Positions 1 to 5,621 of a stretch of DNA of 12,413 bases are shown here, piece by piece. The stretch comes from an uncultured Blastocatellia bacterium. GTDB taxonomy: Bacteria; Acidobacteriota; Blastocatellia; Pyrinomonadales; Pyrinomonadaceae. The position numbers and the translations under genes are program-made. Location: positions 1 through 12,413 of the forward strand of contig CAMLLD010000119.1 in the NCBI GenBank assembly GCA_946480785.1, written 5' to 3'. The notes under the pieces are model-generated. The model saw only the letters and a program-made list of their open reading frames with translations. It had not been told where the DNA came from and ran no database searches. The number at the start of each line of letters is the position of its first letter. Position 1 is the stretch's first letter.

Positions 1-645
1 GTAGCTCGTGTAATGTGGAGCTGTTTCTGTCGACGGTGTCGGCGTCGGCTGCGGTGCGGGTTTGTTCTCGATAACCGCGCTGCCGTGATACTGATCGGCC
101 GCCGTCGCGAGGTAGTAAACCGCATGGATCGTGTAAACGCCCGTGCCCTGGACTGACGGATCGATCGTCGTGTCTTCCCACGTGAGCGGCTCGGTCGGCG
201 ATGTTGCGCCGCGACCCGAGCTGCCCGCGAGCGGGCCGGAGTTAGAGTCTTTATGGATGTAGAGATCGTAATCGGTGACCGGCAGCAGCCACTCGATCTT
301 GATGCGAATCAGTTTGCCCGCCCAGTCACTCGGATTGCCGGCGACTGTCAAGGTGAAGGTATCGCAGTTAATGCCTTCCTGACAGAGATCTTCGCCGTTA
401 ATCAGACCGAGCGGCGCGTTGAGTGCGCCGCCGCCGACGCCGGTGCCGGTCCACGTGACGGGCGTAGTCGCGGTGGAACTAATCGTGCCGCCCGCCGGGC
501 TTGAGGCGGATGTTTTTCTCAACGCAGGCAAGATGCCCGCGACGAGCGCGATAATAAAAGTGGCGGCGATGAATAGACGCAGCGCAACGCGCGTGCTCCA
601 CGGCCGTCGGGTACGGTTTGCAAACCTAGTGATTGTCGGAATCAT
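1..645 (-). CDS. Secreted protein, N-terminal part (C-terminus beyond window edge)
   Basis: An uninterrupted frame of 215 codons reads leftwards from an ATG at 645 and is still open at base 1, so only the N-terminal part is seen. An AGGAG Shine-Dalgarno (654-658) lies 8 nt upstream of the ATG. The N-terminus has a long basic n-region (several Arg up to about residue 23) and a hydrophobic stretch at about 22-37 (ALRLFIAATFIIALVAGIL), so it is a signal peptide or membrane anchor. A Gly/Ser/Thr-rich segment follows, then a beta-rich domain at about 75-195 with two Cys (near 88 and 94) and a DYDLYIHKDS stretch resembling the PPC-like beta-sandwich modules of secreted enzymes. A Pro/Thr linker (PQPTPTPST) starts at about residue 200 and normally leads into another extracellular domain, which is outside the window. 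The protein is probably exported. The final domain, and so the function, cannot be told from here; a sialidase-like or other beta-propeller domain is only a guess. Confidence 0.8.
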   Translation of the reverse strand, partial: MIPTITRFANRTRRPWSTRVALRLFIAATFIIALVAGILPALRKTSASSPAGGTISSTATTPVTWTGTGVGGGALNAPLGLINGEDLCQEGINCDTFTLTVAGNPSDWAGKLIRIKIEWLLPVTDYDLYIHKDSNSGPLAGSSGRGATSPTEPLTWEDTTIDPSVQGTGVYTIHAVYYLATAADQYHGSAVIENKPAPQPTPTPSTETAPHYTSY

Positions 646-888
646 TAGCTCTACTCCTGCTCAGTGGAGATGTAAGGCGGCGGGGGTTGGTGGAGGACTG
701 CTTGCCGCGCTTGGAACTCGCGCCATTTACTACCGGCGAAAAGTTACACAGCAGTCACGGTTTTAAATTAATAAGTTAGTGAGAATCTTGCGGTAATCTT
801 GTGGCCTTCGAGAACTTAATTAGTCGGGCGGGCTTCCCGAAGCTGTTCTATAGTAAAATTCGATGCAAATTTATCTAGGTGAAGGGCC
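646..888. other. Divergent intergenic region upstream of toxin-antitoxin pair
   Basis: This 243-bp non-coding stretch lies between the minus-strand secreted protein and the plus-strand antitoxin, so it must hold promoters for both. It is clearly AT-richer than the surroundings from about 765 on. A TATAGT followed by AAAAT (849-858) could be a -10 element for the antitoxin operon, but no good -35 hexamer sits at the right distance. AATCTTG occurs twice, 11 bp apart (784-790 and 795-801), roughly one helical turn, which could be half-sites for a regulator such as the antitoxin itself. Both suggestions are weak. Confidence 0.3.
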
Positions 889-1182
889 ATGAAACTTTCT
901 CGGGATATTATGAGCTTGTCGACTTTTAAGCGTGACAGCAACAAAGTTATGCGCCAGATGAAGAAGACTAAAGAGCCGGTTATTCTTACCGTGAATGGTA
1001 AGGCCGCTATCGTCGTTCAGGACGCCGAAAGCTATCAAAGGCTACTGGAACTTAAGGAGCGTTCGGAAGTAGTTGAGATACTGCGAGAACGCCTGGCATC
1101 GCTCAGCACCAAAAAGGGCCGATCGGCAGAAGAGTTTTTTACGGAGTTCTTCGCAAAGAACCGCATCCCCGCTGAAGACTGA
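889..1182 (+). CDS. Type II antitoxin, Phd/YefM family
   Basis: This 97-residue protein matches the Phd/YefM antitoxin pattern: an N-terminal Ser-rich start (MSLSTFKRDSNKVMRQMKKT), then the conserved strand EPVILTVNGKAAIVVQDAESYQRLLEL (about residues 25-50). This half folds into the DNA-binding dimer in the family. The C-terminal half is charged and should be the flexible part that wraps and neutralises the toxin. AGGTGA (877-882) lies 6 nt before the ATG. The stop codon overlaps the toxin start by one base (TGATG), the usual arrangement for translational coupling with antitoxin made first. By family precedent the antitoxin, alone and with its toxin, represses its own promoter just upstream. 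The gene is lower in GC than most neighbours, which fits recent horizontal gain. Confidence 0.9.
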   Translation: MKLSRDIMSLSTFKRDSNKVMRQMKKTKEPVILTVNGKAAIVVQDAESYQRLLELKERSEVVEILRERLASLSTKKGRSAEEFFTEFFAKNRIPAED

Positions 1183-1481
1183 TGAAGAAGTACCGGGTCA
1201 TTCTTCATCCTGATGCCGAAATTGATTTCAGTTCCGCATTCGAATGGGGCACACGCGTCTGGGGCCGCAAAGAGGCCCGCGCTTGGATTCAAAAACTACG
1301 CCGCACCCTACAACAGCGTCTTGCGTTGATACCCTTGGGGTGTCCACTTGCGCCCGAGAGCAACGAGCTAGGCCTCCCTGTCAGGCAGTTGATCGTAGAC
1401 CGTTATCGCGTCCTCTTCATCGTTAACAGAAGGACCGTCACGATTCTGCACCTCCGAGGCCCTTACGTTCCGCCGCCTTAA
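1182..1481 (+). CDS. Type II toxin, ParE/RelE superfamily
   Basis: This 99-residue basic protein has the ParE/RelE layout: an N-terminal strand (KYRVILHPDAEIDF), two helices rich in Arg/Lys/Gln (about residues 25-50), and the C-terminal sheet signature with VDRYRVLFIVN followed by VTILHLRG (about 72-93). Family members with this type of C-terminus are either ParE-like gyrase poisons or RelE-like ribosome-dependent mRNA endonucleases; sequence inspection alone does not decide which. The lack of an obvious RelE catalytic set and the D-x-YRVLF pattern lean towards ParE. It starts on the A of the antitoxin stop codon (TGATG), so the two are one transcription and translation unit. The full length is normal for the family and nothing looks broken. 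Confidence 0.85.
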   Translation: MKKYRVILHPDAEIDFSSAFEWGTRVWGRKEARAWIQKLRRTLQQRLALIPLGCPLAPESNELGLPVRQLIVDRYRVLFIVNRRTVTILHLRGPYVPPP

Positions 1482-1526
1482 GCGTGCGATACTCTTGCCT
1501 GCTACAAGTTCGAAAGGAGTTACAAG

Positions 1527-2210
1527 ATGAATATCGGAATCATTGGCGCGGGCCACATCGGCGGCACGCTGACACGACGACTGACTGAACTCGGGCACAA
1601 CGTGTTCGTCGCGAATTCGCGCGGGCCGGAAACGCTCATAGCACTCGCACACGACACCGGCGCACAGCCGGTTGACATTCACCAAGCCGCACGCAGCGGC
1701 GAGATCGTTATCGTTACCATTCCCGAGAAGAACATCCCGGACCTGCCACGCGATCTCTTCGCGGGAGTGCCGGACGATGTGATCGTGATCGACACCGGCA
1801 ACTATTATCCGCAACAGCGCGACGGTCGCATTGACGCCATCGAACAAGGCATGACCGAAAGCCGTTGGGTGTCGGAACAGCTCGGCCGCCCGGTCGTGAA
1901 GACGTTCAACAACATCTACGCCGATCATCTTTTGCGTCTGGGCCGTCCCGCGAACGATCCGCAGCGCATCGCTCTGCCGGTTGCCGGTGACGATCCGAAA
2001 GCGAAGCAGAGAGTGATCGAGTTGCTCGACGAGCTCGGCTTCGACGGCGTTGACGCGGGGACGATTGACGAGTCGTGGAGACAACAACCAGGCACGCCGG
2101 TCTACGCAACGGACCACGACATTCCAGGTGTCAGGAAAGCGTTGTCGGAAGCGAGTAAGGAACGCACCCCCGAATGGCGTGCAGCGCAGGCGGGCGCGAG
2201 TGGACGTTGA
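1527..2210 (+). CDS. NADP-binding Rossmann oxidoreductase, F420-reductase-like (COG2085 type)
   Basis: This 227-residue protein opens directly with the dinucleotide-binding fold: MNIGIIGAGHIGGTL gives G7-A-G9-H-I-G12 after a beta strand. The next strand ends in VANSRGPE, where Ser-Arg replaces the acidic residue typical of NAD enzymes, so NADPH is the likely cofactor. Further recognisable blocks are VIVTIPEKNIPDLP (about 69-82), VIDTGNYYP, VVKTFNNIYADHLL (about 120-133) and the C-terminal DAGTIDESWRQQPGTPVY. These belong to the group of predicted dinucleotide-binding enzymes related to archaeal F420:NADPH oxidoreductase. Many bacterial members are annotated as F420 reductases without proof, so the second substrate is unknown. 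A strong AAGGAG (1514-1519) lies 7 nt before the ATG. The gene is probably expressed on its own; its TGA stop lies inside a large inverted repeat. Confidence 0.85.
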   Translation: MNIGIIGAGHIGGTLTRRLTELGHNVFVANSRGPETLIALAHDTGAQPVDIHQAARSGEIVIVTIPEKNIPDLPRDLFAGVPDDVIVIDTGNYYPQQRDGRIDAIEQGMTESRWVSEQLGRPVVKTFNNIYADHLLRLGRPANDPQRIALPVAGDDPKAKQRVIELLDELGFDGVDAGTIDESWRQQPGTPVYATDHDIPGVRKALSEASKERTPEWRAAQAGASGR

Positions 2211-2290
2211 GCCACAGACTTCCACAAATAAACACGGATCTGAACTCTCTTTTTTCAATCCGTGTTTGTCCGTTTGTGTCTGTGGCTCAA
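2207..2290. repeat. Long interrupted palindrome overlapping a stop codon; possible transcription terminator
   Basis: TTGAGCCACAGAC (2207-2219) is the exact reverse complement of GTCTGTGGCTCAA (2278-2290). Inside, AAACACGGAT (2230-2239) pairs exactly with ATCCGTGTTT (2258-2267). This gives a hairpin with a 13-bp outer stem, a roughly 10x10-nt internal loop, a 10-bp inner stem and an 18-nt loop. The stop codon of the preceding reductase (2208-2210) is part of the left arm. There is no U-run after it, so it is not a classic intrinsic terminator. It could still stabilise the 3' end of the mRNA. A shorter related sequence occurs at 4579-4597, so this is a repeat family. Confidence 0.75.
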
Positions 2291-2397
2291 GATGCATTTC
2301 GCCACACAAACTTGTCACTTTTAGCAGGACTAAGTCATGGTCCAGCGTTACAACCTGAGTGGTCTACGTTCGCAGGAACGCAAGGAGGTGAGGGCGA

Positions 2398-2670
2398 ATG
2401 GCAAGATACGGCAAGAAGGCCGGGAAGAAGGTCGAGCGGGCGATGCACGAGATGAAACGTGGCAAGCTCAAGAGCGGCCGCTCCGGCAAGAAAGTCACCA
2501 GCAGGAAACAGGCGATCGCGATCGGACTCTCAGAGGCTCGCGAAGAAGGCGACAAGGTGCCTTCGAAGAAGGGCGGCAAGAAAGGATCGAAGAAGCGTTC
2601 GAGCAAGAAGAGTTCGAAGAAGGGTTCGAAGAAGCGATCGTCTAAGAAACGAACTTCAAAGAAGAAGTAG
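2398..2670 (+). CDS. Lys-rich DUF6496-type small protein with histone-H1-like tail
   Basis: This 90-residue, extremely basic protein has two parts. Residues 1-55 carry the conserved block MARYGKKAGKKVERAMHEMKRG, then KLKSGRSGKKVTSRKQAIAIGLSEARE, which I recognise as the DUF6496 family. Residues 56-90 form a low-complexity tail of SKK/GSKK/RSSKK units, like eukaryotic histone H1 C-termini and bacterial H1-like proteins. No Cys, Trp or membrane segment is present. A very strong AAGGAGGTGA (2382-2391) lies 6 nt before the ATG, suggesting high expression. Binding nucleic acid through the tail is a reasonable inference from charge; the function of the family is not established. The tail is coded by near-identical short DNA repeats which run on past the stop codon. 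Confidence 0.85.
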   Translation: MARYGKKAGKKVERAMHEMKRGKLKSGRSGKKVTSRKQAIAIGLSEAREEGDKVPSKKGGKKGSKKRSSKKSSKKGSKKRSSKKRTSKKK

Positions 2671-2756
2671 CACGCGAAGAAGTAGCGCACGCGAAGAAGT
2701 AGCGCACGCGAAGAGAGTAGCGCACGCAAAGAACACGCGAAGAGAGTAGCGCACGC
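2661..2756 (+). repeat. Imperfect 15-18 bp tandem repeats at and beyond the end of the Lys-rich gene
   Basis: The unit GAAGAAGTAGCGCACGC occurs as 2661-2675 (2 bp shorter), 2676-2692 and 2693-2709 (exact). Two further copies have an extra base, GAAGAGAGTAGCGCACGC, at 2710-2727 and 2739-2756, separated by an 11-bp partial unit (2728-2738). The first copy contains the TAG stop of the preceding gene. The array looks like a continuation of the AAGAAG-rich coding repeats that slipped out of frame. Confidence 0.85.
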
Positions 2757-2907
2757 GTAGTAATGATCATCTTTGTTCCGTTTGGCATTGGTCTTGCCAA
2801 GCTACAAGCCGGTTAAAGATCTTGTCTCGAAAGGATTCAACCTTCACTGAAGGAGAGACTCTTTAGATACACGATCGGATGAAACACCAACAAGGAGGGA
2901 AACAAGG

Positions 2908-3069
2908 ATGGCTAAACAGAACCAGGGAAACCAGGGTGGTAAACAAGGTGGTGGTCAACAAGGCGGCAGTGGCGGTCAGCACGGCGGCGGCAAGCAGGCC
3001 GGCGGTCGTCAAGGCGGTCAACAAGGTGGTGGCGGCAAGAGCGGTGGTGGCAAAAGCGGCGGCCGCTAA
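2908..3069 (+). CDS. Small Gly/Gln/Lys-rich low-complexity protein (53 aa)
   Basis: This short frame begins ATG GCT AAA CAG AAC CAG and ends TAA at 3067-3069. The product, 53 residues, is built almost only of Gly, Gln, Lys and Ser, in loose repeats such as GGKQGGGQQGG and GGGKSGGGKSGGR, with one His and no hydrophobic core. It should be disordered. Three things support it as a real gene despite low complexity: AAGGAGG (2892-2898) is 9 nt before the ATG; a perfect intrinsic terminator follows 23 nt after the stop; and the GGN/CAR codon pattern is kept in frame throughout while the other frames give unrelated compositions. I do not recognise a named family. It sits after another small low-complexity basic protein, which hints at stress- or nucleoid-related roles, but that is speculation. 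Confidence 0.7.
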   Translation: MAKQNQGNQGGKQGGGQQGGSGGQHGGGKQAGGRQGGQQGGGGKSGGGKSGGR

Positions 3070-3092
3070 ACACACCCATACAAGCATTCTTT

Positions 3093-3125
3093 AAGGTGAG
3101 TCATGCGCATGGCTCACCTTTTTTT
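3093..3125 (+). terminator. Rho-independent terminator of the Gly/Gln-rich gene
   Basis: AAGGTGAG (3093-3100) pairs with CTCACCTT (3113-3120). The stem continues inward through T-G, C-G, A-T and T-A pairs to a GCGC tetraloop (3105-3108), giving 12 bp in all. A run of seven T (3119-3125) overlaps and follows the stem. It has the full intrinsic terminator layout on the plus strand. On the minus strand only two T follow, so it would serve the converging transporter gene poorly. Confidence 0.9.
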
Positions 3126-3153
3126 CGTTTCCGAAACCAGCATTCATTCCCGC

Positions 3154-4503
3154 TTACAGAAACCACGATGTGACGAGCCCGATGCTCGCGGCGAAGATCG
3201 CGGCGGTAGTGATCCAGCCGAGGACGTTCATCCAAAACGTGTTCACGCGATTGCCCATGATCCGGCGATTGTTCGTGATGAGCATGATGAGCAACAGCAA
3301 CGGTGGCGTCGAAAAACCCTGCACGATGCCCGAATAAACCAGCGCCTTCATCGGATTGAAACCGAGAAAGTTCAACCCCATCGCGAGCACTGTGAAGACC
3401 CCGATCGTCACGTAAAACCGCTTCGCCTCAGCCGGTTTCGCGTGCAGACTGTGCTTCCAGCCCAGCACCTGACAAAGGTCGTACGCCGCGCCAGTCGTCA
3501 TCACCGGCACTGCCAGAAAACCAACTCCGATCACGCCGAGCGCAAACAAGATCGACGCCGCTTGCCCAGCTAAAGGACGAAGCGCCTGCGCCGCTTCCGC
3601 CGCCGTGTTGATCTCATGCTGACCGGATTTGAAGAGCGTCGCCGCGGTCGAAAGAATGATGAAGTACATCACGACGTTCGAGAAAAACATTCCCGCCACG
3701 ACGTCGTTCTTTGTCTCTCGCAGTTCCTGTTTCGTCGCGCCTTTGCGATCGACGAGCCGGCGGCGGCCCATCGCGATCTCTTCTTCCACTTCCTGGTTCG
3801 ACTGCCACGTGTACAAATAAGCCGACAGCGTCGTTCCCACCACCGCCACCAGCAGCGAGAGAAACTTCTGATCGAAATGCACTGCCGGCAGCAAAGTACC
3901 TTTGAGCACTTCGAGCCAATCCGGTTTCGCCAGAATCGCCGCACCGACGTACGCGAGCAACGTGAGCGCGAGCCAGCGAAAGATGTTGCGAATCAACGTG
4001 TACGAGCCCCAGAGCTGCAACGCGAAGATCGCCGCCGTCACCGGAATGATGATCAACGGCGCGGGAATCGGGAGCAGCACTTGAATCGCCGCCGCCATGC
4101 CGCCGATGTCCGCGCCCGCTTCGATCACGTTGCCGATGAGCACACCGATCAGCGCCGGATACAAAATCCAGCGCGGATAGTTGTCGCGAATTACGTGAAA
4201 GAGTCCCTTGCCGGAAACCTGACCGAGCTTCGCCGACAGGTACACGACCGCACACATCATCGGGAACGTAACGGGTGCGGTCCAAAGAAACGCCGGACCG
4301 ATCGCCGCTCCCGCACTCGCGTACGTTCCGATAGCGGAAGGATCGTCGTCGGCAGCGCCGGTGATCAGTCCGAGACCTAGCGTCCGCAACACGCGGCGTC
4401 CACCGCCACGTGACGGCGAGCCCTTCTGCTCCGGCTCGTTCTGCTGTGGTGCTGGTGATGGTTCGGTGTGACGTGTTTCTGAAACACGTTTCGGTATGGC
4501 CAC
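3154..4503 (-). CDS. Nramp-like divalent metal transporter with atypical metal-site motifs
   Basis: This is a 449-residue protein with a roughly 40-residue disordered Pro/Gln-rich N-terminus and about 11 hydrophobic segments in Nramp order. TM1 has GLITGAADDDPSAIGTYASAG (about 45-65). TM6 has GTTLSAYLYTWQSNQEVEEE (223-242), followed by a basic loop. Classical Nramp proteins carry D-P-G-N in TM1 and M-P-H in TM6; here these read D54-P-S-A57 and S227-A-Y229. The Asp is kept, but the Asn and the Met that favour transition metals are gone, so specificity may differ (for example Mg or Mn over Fe). This is inference from family knowledge. The start used is GTG at 4503 with a G-rich stretch upstream. 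In-frame GTG and TTG codons at residues 39-40, just before the conserved part, are alternatives. The gene is divergent from the YihY-type gene and converges on the terminator at 3093-3125. Confidence 0.85.
   Translation of the reverse strand: MAIPKRVSETRHTEPSPAPQQNEPEQKGSPSRGGGRRVLRTLGLGLITGAADDDPSAIGTYASAGAAIGPAFLWTAPVTFPMMCAVVYLSAKLGQVSGKGLFHVIRDNYPRWILYPALIGVLIGNVIEAGADIGGMAAAIQVLLPIPAPLIIIPVTAAIFALQLWGSYTLIRNIFRWLALTLLAYVGAAILAKPDWLEVLKGTLLPAVHFDQKFLSLLVAVVGTTLSAYLYTWQSNQEVEEEIAMGRRRLVDRKGATKQELRETKNDVVAGMFFSNVVMYFIILSTAATLFKSGQHEINTAAEAAQALRPLAGQAASILFALGVIGVGFLAVPVMTTGAAYDLCQVLGWKHSLHAKPAEAKRFYVTIGVFTVLAMGLNFLGFNPMKALVYSGIVQGFSTPPLLLLIMLITNNRRIMGNRVNTFWMNVLGWITTAAIFAASIGLVTSWFL
4471..4489. 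promoter_or_regulatory. Perfect 19-bp palindrome, possible operator
   Basis: ACGTGTTTC (4471-4479), one T, then GAAACACGT (4481-4489) is an exact inverted repeat of operator size and symmetry. It lies within the first 11 codons of the transporter if the GTG at 4503 is the start, or in its 5' leader if translation starts further in (residue 39 or 40). It also lies about 190 bp upstream of the YihY-type start. Binding by a dimeric repressor is possible, but nothing else supports it. Confidence 0.35.
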
Positions 4504-4578
4504 GACCCCTTGTTCCCCCCTGGCTCGTTCGTAATTACCGATCGCAACTCACAGCAACCAGCATTCCCTCTCGGCTTC

Positions 4579-4597
4579 ATCTGTGTTATCTGTGGCT
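4579..4597. repeat. Partial copy of the CACAGA/ACACGGAT palindromic repeat family
   Basis: ATCTGTGTTATCTGTGGCT closely resembles the right arm of the large palindrome at 2207-2290 (ATCCGTGTTT ... GTCTGTGGCTC). Here only this arm is obvious, with no matching left arm nearby. It lies in the roughly 170-bp gap between the divergent transporter and YihY-type genes. The rest of the gap shows no gene. Confidence 0.55.
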
Positions 4598-4673
4598 GGC
4601 ACCGCCATTGCACGAAACGCGTCGGCCACGAACGGCGACCCGAAAACATACGACGCCGGAAAGGAGTACGGCC

Positions 4674-5621
4674 ATGAGATCCCTCTGGGCGCTCCAGAAC
4701 ATCAGTTGGTTTCAACTCGCGAAACGAGTCTGGAAAGAAATAGAAAAGGACCGCGTGTTCGGACGCGCCGCTGAACTCTCCTACTACTTTCTGCTCGCGC
4801 TCTTTCCTTTGTTGATCTTTCTCACGTCGGTGATCGGCATCATCATGGGTTCCGGCACGGGCACGCGACACGCGCTGTTCAATTATCTCGCGCGCATCAT
4901 GCCACCTTCCGCGTTTCAACTGCTCGACACCACGATGTATGAAGTGTCCACGTCAAGCGGCAGCGGCAAGATCTCGTTCGGATTGCTCGCTGCACTTTGG
5001 GCGGCGTCCAACGGCCTTAGCGCAATCACCGATTCACTCAACGCCGCTTACGATTTGGAAGAGAGTCGCCCGTGGTGGAAACAACGTCTCGTGGCGATCG
5101 CGCTCACGATCGCGCTCTCAGTGCTGATCATGGGCGCGTTGATCCTCGTGGTGGCGGGTGGAAACATCGGCGAGGGCGTTGCTAATCATTACGGCTTCGG
5201 GCCGGCGTTCGCGCTCGTCTGGAAGATCATTCAATGGCCGGTGATCTTTGCGGCGCTCGTGCTCGCGTTCGCGTTGATCTACTACTTCGCTCCTGACTTT
5301 CGCGACCAGGCGTGGCAATGGCTCACGCCGGGCGCCGCGATTGGTGTGGTGCTGTGGCTTTTAGTCTCGTTCGGTTTCCGCGTTTATCTTCAGTACTTCG
5401 ACTCTTACAGCAAGACGTACGGCTCGCTCGGCGCGGTGATCGTTTTGATGTTGTGGCTTTACTTCACCGGCGCGGCGGTTTTGATCGGCGGGGAGATCAA
5501 CTCGGAGATTGAGAATGCGGCAGCGGAGAAAGGCGCGCCCGAAGCAAAGGAACGCGGCGAGAAAGCGCCGGACGAATCGCCTGCGCCTCAGAAGGGCGCG
5601 CGGATCGCGACGCCAGGATGA
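4674..5621 (+). CDS. YihY/BrkB family inner-membrane protein
   Basis: This 315-residue protein starts at the ATG at 4674, chosen over longer in-frame options because AAGGAG (4661-4666) is 7 nt before it and family homology begins immediately after. The pattern is that of YihY/BrkB: FGRAAELSYYFLLALFPLLIFLTSVIGI (about 29-56, TM1), the segment LLAALWAASNGLSAITDSLNAAYDLEESRPWWKQR with TM3 (about 104-138), and the last helices with YSKTYGSLGAVIVLMLWLYFTGAAVLIGGEINSEIE (about 244-279). About six membrane helices are expected. After them come about 35 charged Lys/Glu/Ala/Pro-rich cytoplasmic residues. Old database names such as ribonuclease BN for this family are mistaken; the real function is not established. 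The 3' end overlaps the oppositely oriented deacylase gene by 34 bp. Confidence 0.92.
   Translation: MRSLWALQNISWFQLAKRVWKEIEKDRVFGRAAELSYYFLLALFPLLIFLTSVIGIIMGSGTGTRHALFNYLARIMPPSAFQLLDTTMYEVSTSSGSGKISFGLLAALWAASNGLSAITDSLNAAYDLEESRPWWKQRLVAIALTIALSVLIMGALILVVAGGNIGEGVANHYGFGPAFALVWKIIQWPVIFAALVLAFALIYYFAPDFRDQAWQWLTPGAAIGVVLWLLVSFGFRVYLQYFDSYSKTYGSLGAVIVLMLWLYFTGAAVLIGGEINSEIENAAAEKGAPEAKERGEKAPDESPAPQKGARIATPG

Noticed and set aside
1368..2318. A 316-codon open frame on the minus strand opposite the reductase
   Set aside because: It is antisense to a clearly recognisable Rossmann enzyme and the toxin; its translation is rich in Arg and His and shows no domain, as expected of a GC-rich shadow frame.
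2291..2397. TTGTCA at 2312-2317 as a -35 element for the Lys-rich gene
   Set aside because: No acceptable -10 hexamer is found at 16-18 bp spacing.
2837..2855. Small CCTTC-ACT-GAAGG hairpin as a terminator
   Set aside because: The stem has only 5 bp and no T-run follows; it is too weak to call.
2863..3094. Alternative 71-74 residue frames (Ala/Val/Thr-rich) on both strands over the Gly/Gln-rich gene
   Set aside because: They are frame-shifted readings of the same GGN/CAR repeats; only the frame from ATG 2908 has a matching ribosome site and ends just before the terminator.
3616..4380. A 254-codon plus-strand frame opposite the transporter
   Set aside because: It is antisense to a well-supported membrane protein, and its Arg/His/Gln-rich translation is typical of reversed hydrophobic codons.
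4410..4673. An 88-codon N-terminal extension of the YihY-type protein
   Set aside because: Homology and a strong ribosome site both point to ATG 4674; the extension crosses the divergent promoter region and a repeat.
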